A DNA stretch of 64,000 nt, taken from Alistipes sp. (GTDB lineage Bacteria > Bacteroidota > Bacteroidia > Bacteroidales > Rikenellaceae). Numbering within the stretch: position 1 is the stretch's first letter; every line of letters starts with the position of its first letter. The stretch is taken from assembly GCA_017398045.1 (NCBI GenBank), contig JAFQHI010000017.1:62001-126000 (forward strand), in the 5' to 3' direction. The notes beneath the pieces are model-generated. The model made no database searches. It had not been told where the DNA came from and saw only the letters and a program-made list of their open reading frames with translations. The position numbers and the translations under genes were made by a program. Positions 1-8,287 of this stretch are shown here, piece after piece.

Positions 1-101
1 TACGAGTTGATAACCGCCTATTTGCAGGGGGGGGATAATAATCTAATTGCTCGCGCAAGGCGCGAACTTCGGTTCACGGTGCTACCGCATTATTGAGCCG
101 C
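1..101. other. left-edge intergenic sequence with G8 tract and small hairpin
   Basis: No gene is supported here. The stretch contains a run of eight G at 27-34 and a short perfect hairpin at 51-65 (TCGCGC, loop AAG, GCGCGA). It lies just downstream of the leftward histidine kinase gene, so the hairpin could help end that transcript, but there is no clear U-tract. Confidence 0.4.
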
Positions 102-1409
102 TTATTCAACAATCACGGCAAATGTTACTCTGCCCTCGTCGTTATGTTTCAAGCGCAAGGAGCCACCGTGGAGGCGGATGATTTGGCGAGAGACGGCGAG
201 GCCGATGCCCGAGCCGTCGGTTTTGGTCGTGAAGAATGGCGTAAAGATATTTTCAGCGACCTCGGCAGGGATTGCCGAGCCATTGTTAGTTATCTCGATT
301 TGGATGCGCTCCTCCGAATCAATCGTTGAGCGGATGGATATCTTGCGGTCACAATCTTGCGCCAAGAGTGCCTCGGCGGCATTTTTTAGGAGATTAACCA
401 TCACCTGCGACATCAGCGCACGGTCGGCATAGAGCATCGTATCCGTAGGCTCGATACTCACCTCGACCGCGATACCCTCGTGCGGAATGAGCGACAGCGA
501 CTCCGCCACCAACTCCGAGAGGTAGAACGGTGCTTTCTGCGGTGCGGGGATGCGTGTAACGGCACGGAACGAATCGACAAAGCGGAGCAGACGATCCGAG
601 GTTGCGTGTATCGTCTCCAAGCCTTGGCGCATCGTCTTGGCATCGCCCGATGACGAGAGCAGCGTATGGCTGATAGAGGTTACAGGTGCAAGCGAGTTCA
701 TAATCTCATGCGTAAGGATGCGCGTGAGTTTCTCCCACGACTCCACCTCCTTGCGGTCCAGCTCCTCGTGGATATTGCCGATAGAGATTACCTTCAAACG
801 CTTGCCCCCGAACTCCATGGCCGAGCAGCTCAGCACCAGGTTCTGGTCGCCAATCTCGGTCGTGAAGCGGGCGGTAAGCTGTGCGCCCGGCTCGATGCGG
901 TGCATCGCCTCGCAAAGTTCCTCGCTTAAGATGCGCAGTTGGTCGATATGGTTCAGTCGAGCCATCCCAACAATGCGGAGTGCCTTCGAGTTGGTCTGCG
1001 CCACCGTGCCGTTCTCCATCACGGTAACAATACCGATATTGGCGCACTCCATAATCAGCTCAAAGTATTTTTCACGCTCACGAATCTGCATCTTGGCGTT
1101 GTCCATCACCTCCTTGATGCGGTTGAGCGATTGATTGACCAGTGCGTGGCGTGTGATATTTGGGTTCTCGGTAAAGCGGAATGAGTAGTCGTCGTTCTGC
1201 ACGGCGTTAAAGACAAACATCAGTCGCTCGACCAGTTCGTTGTAGATATGAAAGAGGCGAAAGAGGCAGAAGATGATAATCGGAATGGTGGCAATCAGGT
1301 GTGCGTGGCGGTTAGTAGCCCAGACATAGCCAGACAAGGCAGCCATCAGGATAATGACCGCCGCATAAGCACCGATTTTGCCATAAGGTATGTTCTGCTG
1401 TCGTTTCAC
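102..1409 (-). CDS. sensor histidine kinase, PAS-containing, NtrB-like
   Basis: 435-residue membrane histidine kinase that should phosphorylate the response regulator encoded just upstream. Two N-terminal hydrophobic segments (about residues 14-31 and 36-52) with almost no loop between them anchor it. A HAMP-like linker follows, then a PAS-like domain (about 110-215), the dimerisation/phosphoacceptor region with LTHEIMNS (His near residue 233), and an ATPase domain with N box NLLKNAAEAL and G box DGSGIGLAVSRQ. The lack of a large periplasmic domain suggests that it senses a membrane or cytoplasmic signal. The ATG overlaps the stop of the regulator gene by 4 nt, so the two are co-transcribed and translationally coupled. 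The family call is firm; the signal is unknown. Confidence 0.93.
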   Translation of the reverse strand: MKRQQNIPYGKIGAYAAVIILMAALSGYVWATNRHAHLIATIPIIIFCLFRLFHIYNELVERLMFVFNAVQNDDYSFRFTENPNITRHALVNQSLNRIKEVMDNAKMQIREREKYFELIMECANIGIVTVMENGTVAQTNSKALRIVGMARLNHIDQLRILSEELCEAMHRIEPGAQLTARFTTEIGDQNLVLSCSAMEFGGKRLKVISIGNIHEELDRKEVESWEKLTRILTHEIMNSLAPVTSISHTLLSSSGDAKTMRQGLETIHATSDRLLRFVDSFRAVTRIPAPQKAPFYLSELVAESLSLIPHEGIAVEVSIEPTDTMLYADRALMSQVMVNLLKNAAEALLAQDCDRKISIRSTIDSEERIQIEITNNGSAIPAEVAENIFTPFFTTKTDGSGIGLAVSRQIIRLHGGSLRLKHNDEGRVTFAVIVE

Positions 1410-2749
1410 AGGCCGTAGCGTTTAATCTTGTTGTAGAGGGTCTGGCGTGTAATGCCGAGCTGTTGCGCCACCTGCGAGAGGTTGCCACCACACTGCGCTA
1501 TGGCATTGGCGATGGTCTGTCGCTCCATCTCTTCGAGTGTATGGCTCTCGTTCAGTGGGCGTTGCGAGGTGTGGAGTTCGAGGTGGTCGGGCGAGATAAC
1601 GTCGCCATCGCACATAATCACAGCCTTCTCAATCGTATTCTGCAACTCGCGGATATTACCCTCCCACGAGTGATTTTTGAGTTTCTCCGCAGCATCACCC
1701 GAAAGCATCAAACCTGCCTTGCCATACTTCTGCCCGTAGCGGTCGATAAATCGCTCGGCCAGGGGTACGATATCCTCCTTGCGATTACGCAGGGGCGGGA
1801 TGTGGATATGGATGGTGTTGATGCGGAAGAGCAAATCTTGGCGGAACTCCCCCTTGGCTACCGCCTCGTGCAGGTCACGGTTCGTGGCCGAGATCAGGCG
1901 AATATCGACGGGCGTAGCCTCGTTGGCTCCGAGGCGCGTTACGGCACGATTTTGCAGCACGGCAAGCATCTTGGCTTGCAGGTGTAATGGCAGGTTGCCA
2001 ATCTCATCCATAAAGAGCGTAGAGCCGTTTGCGGTCTCGAACTTTCCCTCTCGGTCGGTGCGAGCATCGGTAAACGCCCCTTTAATATGACCAAACAGCT
2101 CGCTCTCAAAGAGTGTATCGGGAATGGCACCCATATCGAGCGATACCATTGTCTTGCGACAGCGAGCCGACTGGCGGTGAATTTCACGAGCCATCATCTC
2201 CTTACCCGTGCCATTCTCGCCCGTAATAAGGATATTGGCATCGGTTGTAGCAACGTGCTCCACAACCTTGCGGATGCGCTTCATCTCTGCGCTCTCGCCC
2301 CAATACATCTCCGCTTGTGGCTCGGCGGTCTGCTGCTTGGCGGTTGATTTTTTGCCCTTGCCTTTGGCGGCCTTGTAGGCATTTTGGAGCGTGGCAATCA
2401 GCTTGGCATTATCCCACGGCTTGACGACAAAATCGAAAGCCCCCTCCTTCATCGCACGCACCGCCAACTCGATATCGGCATAAGCGGTAAAGAGTACCAC
2501 TTTTGTTTCGGGGAATTTCGCCAGCACCTCTTTGAGCCAATAGAGTCCCTCGTTACCCGTATTGATGCCGGCGTGGAAATTCATATCGAGCAGCACCACC
2601 TCGGGATGCTCCTTTTGCAGCGTGGTAATCAGTGCGTTGGGCGATGGCAGGGTCAGTACCTCCGCGAAGATGCCGTCCATCAGCAACTTGACCGCCGAGA
2701 GTATCGAGCGGTTGTCGTCCACGATTAACAATTTACCTGCCTTTGCCAT
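1406..2749 (-). CDS. sigma-54-dependent response regulator, NtrC family
   Basis: 447-residue activator with three domains. The receiver domain has the phosphoacceptor Asp in LLDMNF (residue 55) and conserved K in FVVKPW. The AAA+ domain has Walker A GENGTGKE, the sigma-54 contact loop GAFTDA (canonical GAFTGA with one change) and Walker B TLFMDEIG. A C-terminal Fis-type helix-turn-helix has GNLSQVAQQLGITRQTLY. A GTG start is possible 9 nt upstream (2758); I prefer the ATG at 2749. It should drive RNA polymerase-sigma-54 open-complex formation at the divergent efflux promoter, where both a -24/-12 element and paired palindromes are visible. The partner is the histidine kinase immediately downstream. 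Confidence 0.93.
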   Translation of the reverse strand: MAKAGKLLIVDDNRSILSAVKLLMDGIFAEVLTLPSPNALITTLQKEHPEVVLLDMNFHAGINTGNEGLYWLKEVLAKFPETKVVLFTAYADIELAVRAMKEGAFDFVVKPWDNAKLIATLQNAYKAAKGKGKKSTAKQQTAEPQAEMYWGESAEMKRIRKVVEHVATTDANILITGENGTGKEMMAREIHRQSARCRKTMVSLDMGAIPDTLFESELFGHIKGAFTDARTDREGKFETANGSTLFMDEIGNLPLHLQAKMLAVLQNRAVTRLGANEATPVDIRLISATNRDLHEAVAKGEFRQDLLFRINTIHIHIPPLRNRKEDIVPLAERFIDRYGQKYGKAGLMLSGDAAEKLKNHSWEGNIRELQNTIEKAVIMCDGDVISPDHLELHTSQRPLNESHTLEEMERQTIANAIAQCGGNLSQVAQQLGITRQTLYNKIKRYGL

Positions 2750-2816
2750 TTTTTTCACGTTTTCTTATCACAAAGTTAATCGAAAAACAAGGGCTGTCCA
2801 AACCTTTTACACCGAT

Positions 2817-2833
2817 TGTCTAATTATTAGACA
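2817..2833. promoter_or_regulatory. upstream palindromic activator-type site
   Basis: TGTCTAATTATTAGACA is a perfect 8-bp inverted repeat around one central base. It is centred about 65 bp upstream of the -24 element of the divergent efflux promoter, a normal place for an NtrC-family enhancer. A second copy with two mismatches lies at 2960-2976. Binding by the adjacent regulator is inferred. Confidence 0.6.
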
Positions 2834-2888
2834 CTTTGCAAATCGGCCTAAAATCGCAAAGCACTGACTATCAGCGATTGGCATAGTT

Positions 2889-2904
2889 TGGCACACCTTT
2901 GGCA
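2889..2904 (+). promoter_or_regulatory. sigma-54 (-24/-12) promoter of the efflux operon
   Basis: TTGGCACACCTTTGGCA (2888-2904) has GG at 2890-2891 and GC at 2902-2903, the 12-bp register required by sigma-54. The -24 box TGGCAC matches the consensus fully; the -12 box has one mismatch (TGGCA for TTGCA). Predicted transcription start is near 2915, about 17 nt before the ATG at 2932. A divergent gene encodes an NtrC-type activator, which makes the call strong. Confidence 0.8.
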
Positions 2905-2931
2905 CGTTTAGGGGCAGAAACCGAAAAAAAC

Positions 2932-4254
2932 ATGAAACGATTGATTTTAACCCTATTAGTGTCTAATTTTTTGACACTCCTGTGCGTAGCACAGCCGCTT
3001 ACGATAGATGCGTGTATGCGCTACGCCGTCGAGAACTCCGTCAGCGTAGGCCAAAAGCAGTTGGCCCACGACGATAGCAAGGCAAATTACAGCGAATCGC
3101 TGGCCTCGCTGTTCCCGGCCGTGAGTGCCTCGGTGGGCGGTGCGACGAACTTCGGTCGTGGTATCGACCCGGCAACCAACGCCTACACCAGCGTGACCAC
3201 CTTTAATAACGCCTACGGCATCAGCGGTTCGATGCCCCTCTTTGCCGGCTTGCAGGGCATCAACACCGTGCGGGCAATGAAGGTGGCCCGCGAGCGGGGT
3301 GCTGTCGAGACGGAGATTGCCCGTGACGAGGTGGCCATGCAGACCCTCTCGGCCTATATGGATGTCGTCTACTACACCGAGGCGGTCGTGATTGCTCGTG
3401 AGCAGTTGGAGGCATCACGCCGCACCTTGGAGCTTGCACGCCGACAGGAGGAGCTCGGCACCAAGAGTGCAGCCGATGTGGCAGAGATTGAGTCGCAGGA
3501 GGCGAACTACGATTACCTCTTAACCACTGAGGAGAACAACCTCGCCCTTGCCTACATTAAGTTGCGCGAGGTGATGAACTACCCGCAGGGCGAGCAGTTG
3601 GAGATTGTGACCGACATCAAATTGGAGGCTCTTCCGAGTGCTACCTCGGAGCAGGCGTTGCTCGACTACGCCTTGGAGCATAACCCCAAGATTATCGCCA
3701 GCCGTCACGCCACCGAGCAGAGCCGGCTGAACCTTGCCCGCGCCAAGGGTGCTTATACCCCCTCGCTCTACCTCTCGGGCGGTTATAACACGAGTTACTA
3801 TATCGACTTCGACAACAAGTCGGCCTACGACCCCTTCGGCACGCAGTTCCGCAACAACCGAGGCGGATATATCCAACTCTCGTTGTCGATTCCGCTCTTC
3901 GACGGACTGAATCGCCGCTCCTCGAAGCGTAGAGCCGCCAATGCCTACCGCTCGGCACAGTTGGAGCAGGTGGCCATGGAGCGAGCCGTAGAGAGCGAGG
4001 TATCGCAGACCTGGCAGGAGATGCAGGGCTTCGGCAAGCAGTATGTGCAGGGGCAGAAGAAGGTCTCGGCGGCACAGCTCGCCTACGACGGTGCAGCGCG
4101 CAAATTCGAGCATGGGCTGATCTCGGCTCTCGACCTGCAGACCGCCGCCAACACCTTGTTGCAAGCCAAATCGGACAAGCTCCGCGCAAGACTGCAATAC
4201 ATCATCAAGACCCGCATGGTCGATTACTACAACGGCAAGCCGTTGGTAAGATGA
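2932..4254 (+). CDS. TolC-family outer membrane efflux protein
   Basis: 440-residue TolC-like channel protein, expected to form the trimeric outer-membrane duct of the exporter encoded downstream. A typical signal peptide is followed by a cleavage-like CVAQ near residue 21. Two repeats of the OEP domain follow, with long amphipathic helices. I choose the ATG at 2932 and not an upstream frame opening at 2899, because 2899 lies inside the -12 promoter element and only 2932 begins with a signal peptide. The gene is first in the presumed sigma-54-controlled operon and is followed by the adaptor gene after 150 nt. Confidence 0.92.
   Translation: MKRLILTLLVSNFLTLLCVAQPLTIDACMRYAVENSVSVGQKQLAHDDSKANYSESLASLFPAVSASVGGATNFGRGIDPATNAYTSVTTFNNAYGISGSMPLFAGLQGINTVRAMKVARERGAVETEIARDEVAMQTLSAYMDVVYYTEAVVIAREQLEASRRTLELARRQEELGTKSAADVAEIESQEANYDYLLTTEENNLALAYIKLREVMNYPQGEQLEIVTDIKLEALPSATSEQALLDYALEHNPKIIASRHATEQSRLNLARAKGAYTPSLYLSGGYNTSYYIDFDNKSAYDPFGTQFRNNRGGYIQLSLSIPLFDGLNRRSSKRRAANAYRSAQLEQVAMERAVESEVSQTWQEMQGFGKQYVQGQKKVSAAQLAYDGAARKFEHGLISALDLQTAANTLLQAKSDKLRARLQYIIKTRMVDYYNGKPLVR
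2960..2976. promoter_or_regulatory. second palindromic site inside the tolC-like signal-peptide codons
   Basis: TGTCTAATTTTTTGACA matches the upstream site at 2817-2833 in 15 of 17 positions and extends to an AGTGTC/GACACT inverted repeat. It sits about 45 bp downstream of the predicted start of transcription. Two similar sites flanking one promoter could support looping or repression. This is inferred from sequence only. Confidence 0.45.
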
Positions 4255-4404
4255 AAGAGCAAAGAGGAAAGAGCAAAGAGATAACTTTGCGATTAAGCCG
4301 AGAGCAGAGGCCGCTTGCGGACTATGCCGAGGCGGAGCAAAGTCAAGCTGCCGAAGGCAGGTTAAAGAGCAAAGAGCAAAGATAATAATTAAAACTCAAA
4401 CAAT
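4255..4404. repeat. intergenic repeat-like element between tolC-like and adaptor genes
   Basis: AAAGAGCAAAGAG-like direct repeats sit at both ends of this gap (about 4255-4281 and 4364-4382). Between them are inverted arms ACTTTGC (4284-4290) and GCAAAGT (4337-4343). The composition looks like a dispersed palindromic intergenic element and not like coding sequence. It could attenuate transcription or shape the mRNA within the operon. Confidence 0.4.
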
Positions 4405-5667
4405 ATGGATATCAAATTAGAGAAGAAAACGGGCTGGAAAGCAGTTTTTCAAAAGAAGAATCTGCCCTATGCAGCGGTTGTGGTGCTGATTGTGTTTATC
4501 GGCTGGCTCATTTTGCGTGATAACTCCTCGACTTTGCGTGTTGATGCAGGGTTGGTGAATATCGCCACCGTTGAGCAGGGCGAGTTTAACGACTATGTAC
4601 GCCTGACGGGTAGCGTTCAGCCGATGACCACCGTGCAGCTCTCGCCCCTCGAATCGGGCGTTGTGGAGCGTATCGTTGCCGAGGAGGGTACGAGCGTGAA
4701 GCGTGGCGATGTAATCCTCGAAATGTCGAACAACTCCCTCTCGATGCAGATTTTGCAGTCGGAGGCCGACCTTGCCGAGAAGCAGAACATCCTGCGTAAC
4801 ACGATGATACAGATGGAGCAGGAGCGTTTGGCCCTCCGTCAGGAGAAACTGCAACTCGACTTGGAGGTTAGCCGCCTGAAGCGCACCTATCAACAGAACG
4901 AAAACCTCTACAACGACAACCTCTTGGCGCGTGAGGAGTACCTGCGTGCAAAGGAGGATTACGAACTCGCGGTGCGTAAGCGTGATTTGGTCTTGGAGCG
5001 ACAAAAGCAGGACTCGCTCTACCGCACCTCGCAGGTCGATCAGATGGAGGAGAGCCTCCGCTCGATGCAACTCAATATGCAGCTTATCCGCCAGCGTGTC
5101 GATAACCTCAAGGTGAAGGCACCGATTGATGGCGAGGTGGGTATGTTGGATGCGGTGCTCGGTCAGTCGTTGCAGCAGGGCGCAAATATCGGTCAGGTGA
5201 ACGACCTTACGACCTACAAGGTGCAGGCGCAGGTCGATGAGCACTATATCGACCGCGTAACAACGGGTCTTGTGGCATCGTTTGAGCGTCAGGGTGCCGA
5301 GTACGAAATGCAGCTCCGCAAGGTGTATCCCGAGGTACGCAATGGTCAGTTCAAGGCGGACTTCCGTTTCAGCGGTGCTGCGCCCGAAAATATCCGTAGC
5401 GGTCAGACCTACTACCTCAACTTGCAGTTGGGCGAGGCTGCCGAGGCAATCCTGATACCTCGTGGCTCGTTCTATCAGGCAACGGGCGGTCGTTGGATAT
5501 ATGTTGTCGATGCTTCGGGCGAGAAGGCATACCGCCGTGAGATTCGCATCGGCCGCCAGAATCCGCAGTATTATGAGGTTATCGAGGGCCTTCAACCCGG
5601 CGAAAAAGTTATAACTTCGTCGTACGACAACTTTGGCGAAAACGAGGTGTTAATCCTCAACAAATAA
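4405..5667 (+). CDS. HlyD/MacA-family periplasmic adaptor
   Basis: 420-residue membrane-fusion protein. One N-terminal transmembrane segment (about residues 18-38) anchors it. Next come a lipoyl-like half, a long coiled-coil hairpin (about 100-215), the second lipoyl half, and beta-barrel and membrane-proximal domains. It should bridge the MacB/FtsX-type permeases in the inner membrane and the TolC-like channel encoded upstream. The start follows a leader AAAACTCAAACAATATG that is repeated almost exactly before the permease at 13814. The family call is firm; the exported substrate is unknown. Confidence 0.92.
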   Translation: MDIKLEKKTGWKAVFQKKNLPYAAVVVLIVFIGWLILRDNSSTLRVDAGLVNIATVEQGEFNDYVRLTGSVQPMTTVQLSPLESGVVERIVAEEGTSVKRGDVILEMSNNSLSMQILQSEADLAEKQNILRNTMIQMEQERLALRQEKLQLDLEVSRLKRTYQQNENLYNDNLLAREEYLRAKEDYELAVRKRDLVLERQKQDSLYRTSQVDQMEESLRSMQLNMQLIRQRVDNLKVKAPIDGEVGMLDAVLGQSLQQGANIGQVNDLTTYKVQAQVDEHYIDRVTTGLVASFERQGAEYEMQLRKVYPEVRNGQFKADFRFSGAAPENIRSGQTYYLNLQLGEAAEAILIPRGSFYQATGGRWIYVVDASGEKAYRREIRIGRQNPQYYEVIEGLQPGEKVITSSYDNFGENEVLILNK

Positions 5668-5824
5668 TAGTTTTCGATTTATATGCGGCATCTTTCGCAC
5701 CTCCTTGTTGGTCAAGCATATCACATACGCAAAGTATGCTCAATACTTGCCCAACGGCGGTCGGCGCAAAATCTGCTCGCCTAAAATCAAAAACGCACGC
5801 TAATGAATGTAAAAACAAAGACTT
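5668..5824. repeat. intergenic hairpin element, probable dispersed repeat
   Basis: No gene. The gap contains a large imperfect hairpin with outer arms TTGGTCAAG (5708-5716) and CTTGCCCAA (5746-5754) and inner AGCATA/TATGCT arms. GC-rich palindromic intergenic elements of this kind are common in Bacteroidales. I see no second full copy in this window. Confidence 0.35.
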
Positions 5825-8263
5825 ATGTATATTCGTAATTTTCTAACCCTGCTTCGCCGTTACACCACATCGTCGGTGCTGAACATCGTGGGTATGGCAG
5901 TAGCCTTTGCAGCGGTCTATCTTATTGCCGTGCAGGTAAAGTTTGACCTATCATACAACCGAGTTGTGAAAAACTCGGAGCGTATCTATCGTTTGGATCA
6001 CCCCTCGTGGTCGGATGATGGGCAGTGGGTCTTTTTCTGGAATCGACGCATTCCAACCGAGATGTGTGCCGTATGCCCCGAGGTGGAGGCTTCCGGCGCA
6101 ATTACGATGACAGGTAGCTATGGGAATCCGCAATACCAAAATGAATACTCCGTAAAGCGCAACTCAACGATTGAGAATTTTACCATCGGTGTTGGTGGTG
6201 CCGAGCTATCCGGATTGGCCGTCTTCCCCTTCGAGTTTATCGCGGGAGGTATCGACGAGGAGTTCAAGGCGAACCAGGGGATGATTATCTCGGAGGCCGT
6301 AGCCAAGCGTTGCAACCTTTCGGTTGGCGACCGCATCAACAATGGTCGTGGTGCTGTCAATCAGGCACAACGCATCATTTCGGGTATTTACAAGGATTTC
6401 CCGAAGCCCTCTACCATCGCTCATAGCGAAGCTTATGTGATTATGCCCGACGCAAAACCCGAAGACGAGCATAACTGGGGCCAATCCTACTATGTACTGC
6501 TTCGTGAGGGTGCTTCGCGTGAGGAGGCGGAGCAGCGGATGCTCCAATATGTTATAGATGACTGCGAGAAACGAGGATTTTCGGAGGAGGAGTACAAAGA
6601 GCAGCTTGCGCTTATCACTCCTCGACTGACCCCGATTGCAGATCTCTACTTCGCTGATGACACCGTGCCGGAGTGGATGCACGGCAGCCGCACAACGACC
6701 TATACGCTGATCGCCATTGCAGTGTTGATTCTCGTTATCTCGTTTATCAACTTTGTAAACTTCTTCTTTGCGTTGATTCCGAGCCGAATCCGTGCGGTCA
6801 ATAACTACAAGATTTTCGGTGCGCCTACTGTAAAGTTGCGACTAAATTTCCTCTTTGAAACGGTAGGTTTGATTCTCGTTTCGTTGTTTGGTGCGGCCGT
6901 TATTGTGGTGCTCTTTGCCGATACGCCACTTAAAGAGTATATCTCGACCTCGGTGGCTATCAACGAGAATTGGTCGTTGGCAGGTGCTATTGCTTTGGGT
7001 GTGCTTCTCATGGGTGTGGTGGTATCGCTCTATCCTGCGTGGTATATTACCAAGTTCTCACCGGCATTTGTTATCAAGGGCGATTTCTCGGCATCAAAGT
7101 CCGGCCGCATCTTGCGCTATACGCTTGTGGGCGTGCAATATACCATCTCCATTGCGCTGATTATCTGCTCCTTCTTTATCTATCGTCAGCATCAATATAT
7201 GCTTTCGCGCGATATGGGCTTCGATAAGGAGAATCTGTTGGTGGCCACATTGCCTTATGAGGCGGTAAATGGTCAATGGACGCAAGTATTGGATTACACA
7301 AGACGCGATGCGCTCATCGACCGCCTGAAGCAGAACCCGCAAATCAAGGAGGTTGCTATGAACCGTGGCCAGCTGACACAATCGGTCATGTCGTGGACAC
7401 GCCCTTTGCCCAATGGGGAAAACCAAGAATTTCAGGTGCAAGTCGTGTCGCATAACTTCTTGCAGGTAATGGGCATTGAGATTGTCGAGGGGCGCGACTT
7501 TATGCCTTCCGACGAGCTTACCGAGACCGGAGCGTTGATATTCAACGAAACGGCGGCAAAACAGTTTGAGATAACTGCCGAATCCGCAATCGACGGCCAT
7601 ATCAGCTGGGCAAAAACACCGGTTGTGGGCATCTGCGAGGATTTCAACTTCCAGTCGGCGCACTACGATGTCAAACCGTTTACTTTCCTTATCTACGGTA
7701 AGTATGGTTTCGATTTGCCGCGTGTAGCCTATATCCGCACGGTGGCGGGAGCCGATATTGCCGCGGTTAGAAAATTTATTACCGAAACGGTGTTGGAGAT
7801 TTCGCCGAACAGCGACCCCGAGAAGGTTGATGTAAAATTCTTCGACAATGAGTTGGAGCTGGTCTATCAGCGTGAGGATAAGCTCTCGACACTCGTTACC
7901 CTATTCTCGTTCCTTTCGATTGTAATTTCGATTATCGGCGTGTTTGGTTTGGTATTGTTCGAGACGCAGTATCGCCGCCGCGAGATTGGTATTCGCCGCG
8001 TACACGGTGCATCGGTTGGCGAGATACTCAGCCTCTTCAACCGCAAGTACCTCTACATTGTGGCAATCTGCTCGGCAGTGGCTATCCCCGTAAGCTACTA
8101 CATCATCGACCAATGGATGCAGCAGTATGTCTATCGTACACCGATGGCGTGGTGGGTATATGCCTTGGCGGTCGCCATTATCCTCGCTATCACGGTTGTT
8201 ACGGTAACCATGCGCTCGGTGAAGGCTGCCACGGAGAACCCAACCGAGTCGATTATGAGATAA
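5825..8263 (+). CDS. MacB/FtsX-type ABC transporter permease 1
   Basis: 812-residue permease with the double-length layout. TM1 (about residues 17-38) is followed by a large extracytoplasmic MacB-PCD-like domain, then three TM segments of the first FtsX domain (about 285-425). After that come another TM, a second extracytoplasmic domain, and a C-terminal FtsX domain ending in RSVKAATENPTESI. Permeases of this class do not transport through the membrane. They couple cytoplasmic ATP hydrolysis to periplasmic movements that push substrate into TolC. The ATPase is probably the one encoded at 10692. The TM core is almost identical, at DNA level too, to the permease at 16238, while the extracytoplasmic parts differ. 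Confidence 0.9.
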   Translation: MYIRNFLTLLRRYTTSSVLNIVGMAVAFAAVYLIAVQVKFDLSYNRVVKNSERIYRLDHPSWSDDGQWVFFWNRRIPTEMCAVCPEVEASGAITMTGSYGNPQYQNEYSVKRNSTIENFTIGVGGAELSGLAVFPFEFIAGGIDEEFKANQGMIISEAVAKRCNLSVGDRINNGRGAVNQAQRIISGIYKDFPKPSTIAHSEAYVIMPDAKPEDEHNWGQSYYVLLREGASREEAEQRMLQYVIDDCEKRGFSEEEYKEQLALITPRLTPIADLYFADDTVPEWMHGSRTTTYTLIAIAVLILVISFINFVNFFFALIPSRIRAVNNYKIFGAPTVKLRLNFLFETVGLILVSLFGAAVIVVLFADTPLKEYISTSVAINENWSLAGAIALGVLLMGVVVSLYPAWYITKFSPAFVIKGDFSASKSGRILRYTLVGVQYTISIALIICSFFIYRQHQYMLSRDMGFDKENLLVATLPYEAVNGQWTQVLDYTRRDALIDRLKQNPQIKEVAMNRGQLTQSVMSWTRPLPNGENQEFQVQVVSHNFLQVMGIEIVEGRDFMPSDELTETGALIFNETAAKQFEITAESAIDGHISWAKTPVVGICEDFNFQSAHYDVKPFTFLIYGKYGFDLPRVAYIRTVAGADIAAVRKFITETVLEISPNSDPEKVDVKFFDNELELVYQREDKLSTLVTLFSFLSIVISIIGVFGLVLFETQYRRREIGIRRVHGASVGEILSLFNRKYLYIVAICSAVAIPVSYYIIDQWMQQYVYRTPMAWWVYALAVAIILAITVVTVTMRSVKAATENPTESIMR

Positions 8264-8287
8264 ACGAACAATTCAAGATTCGATACC

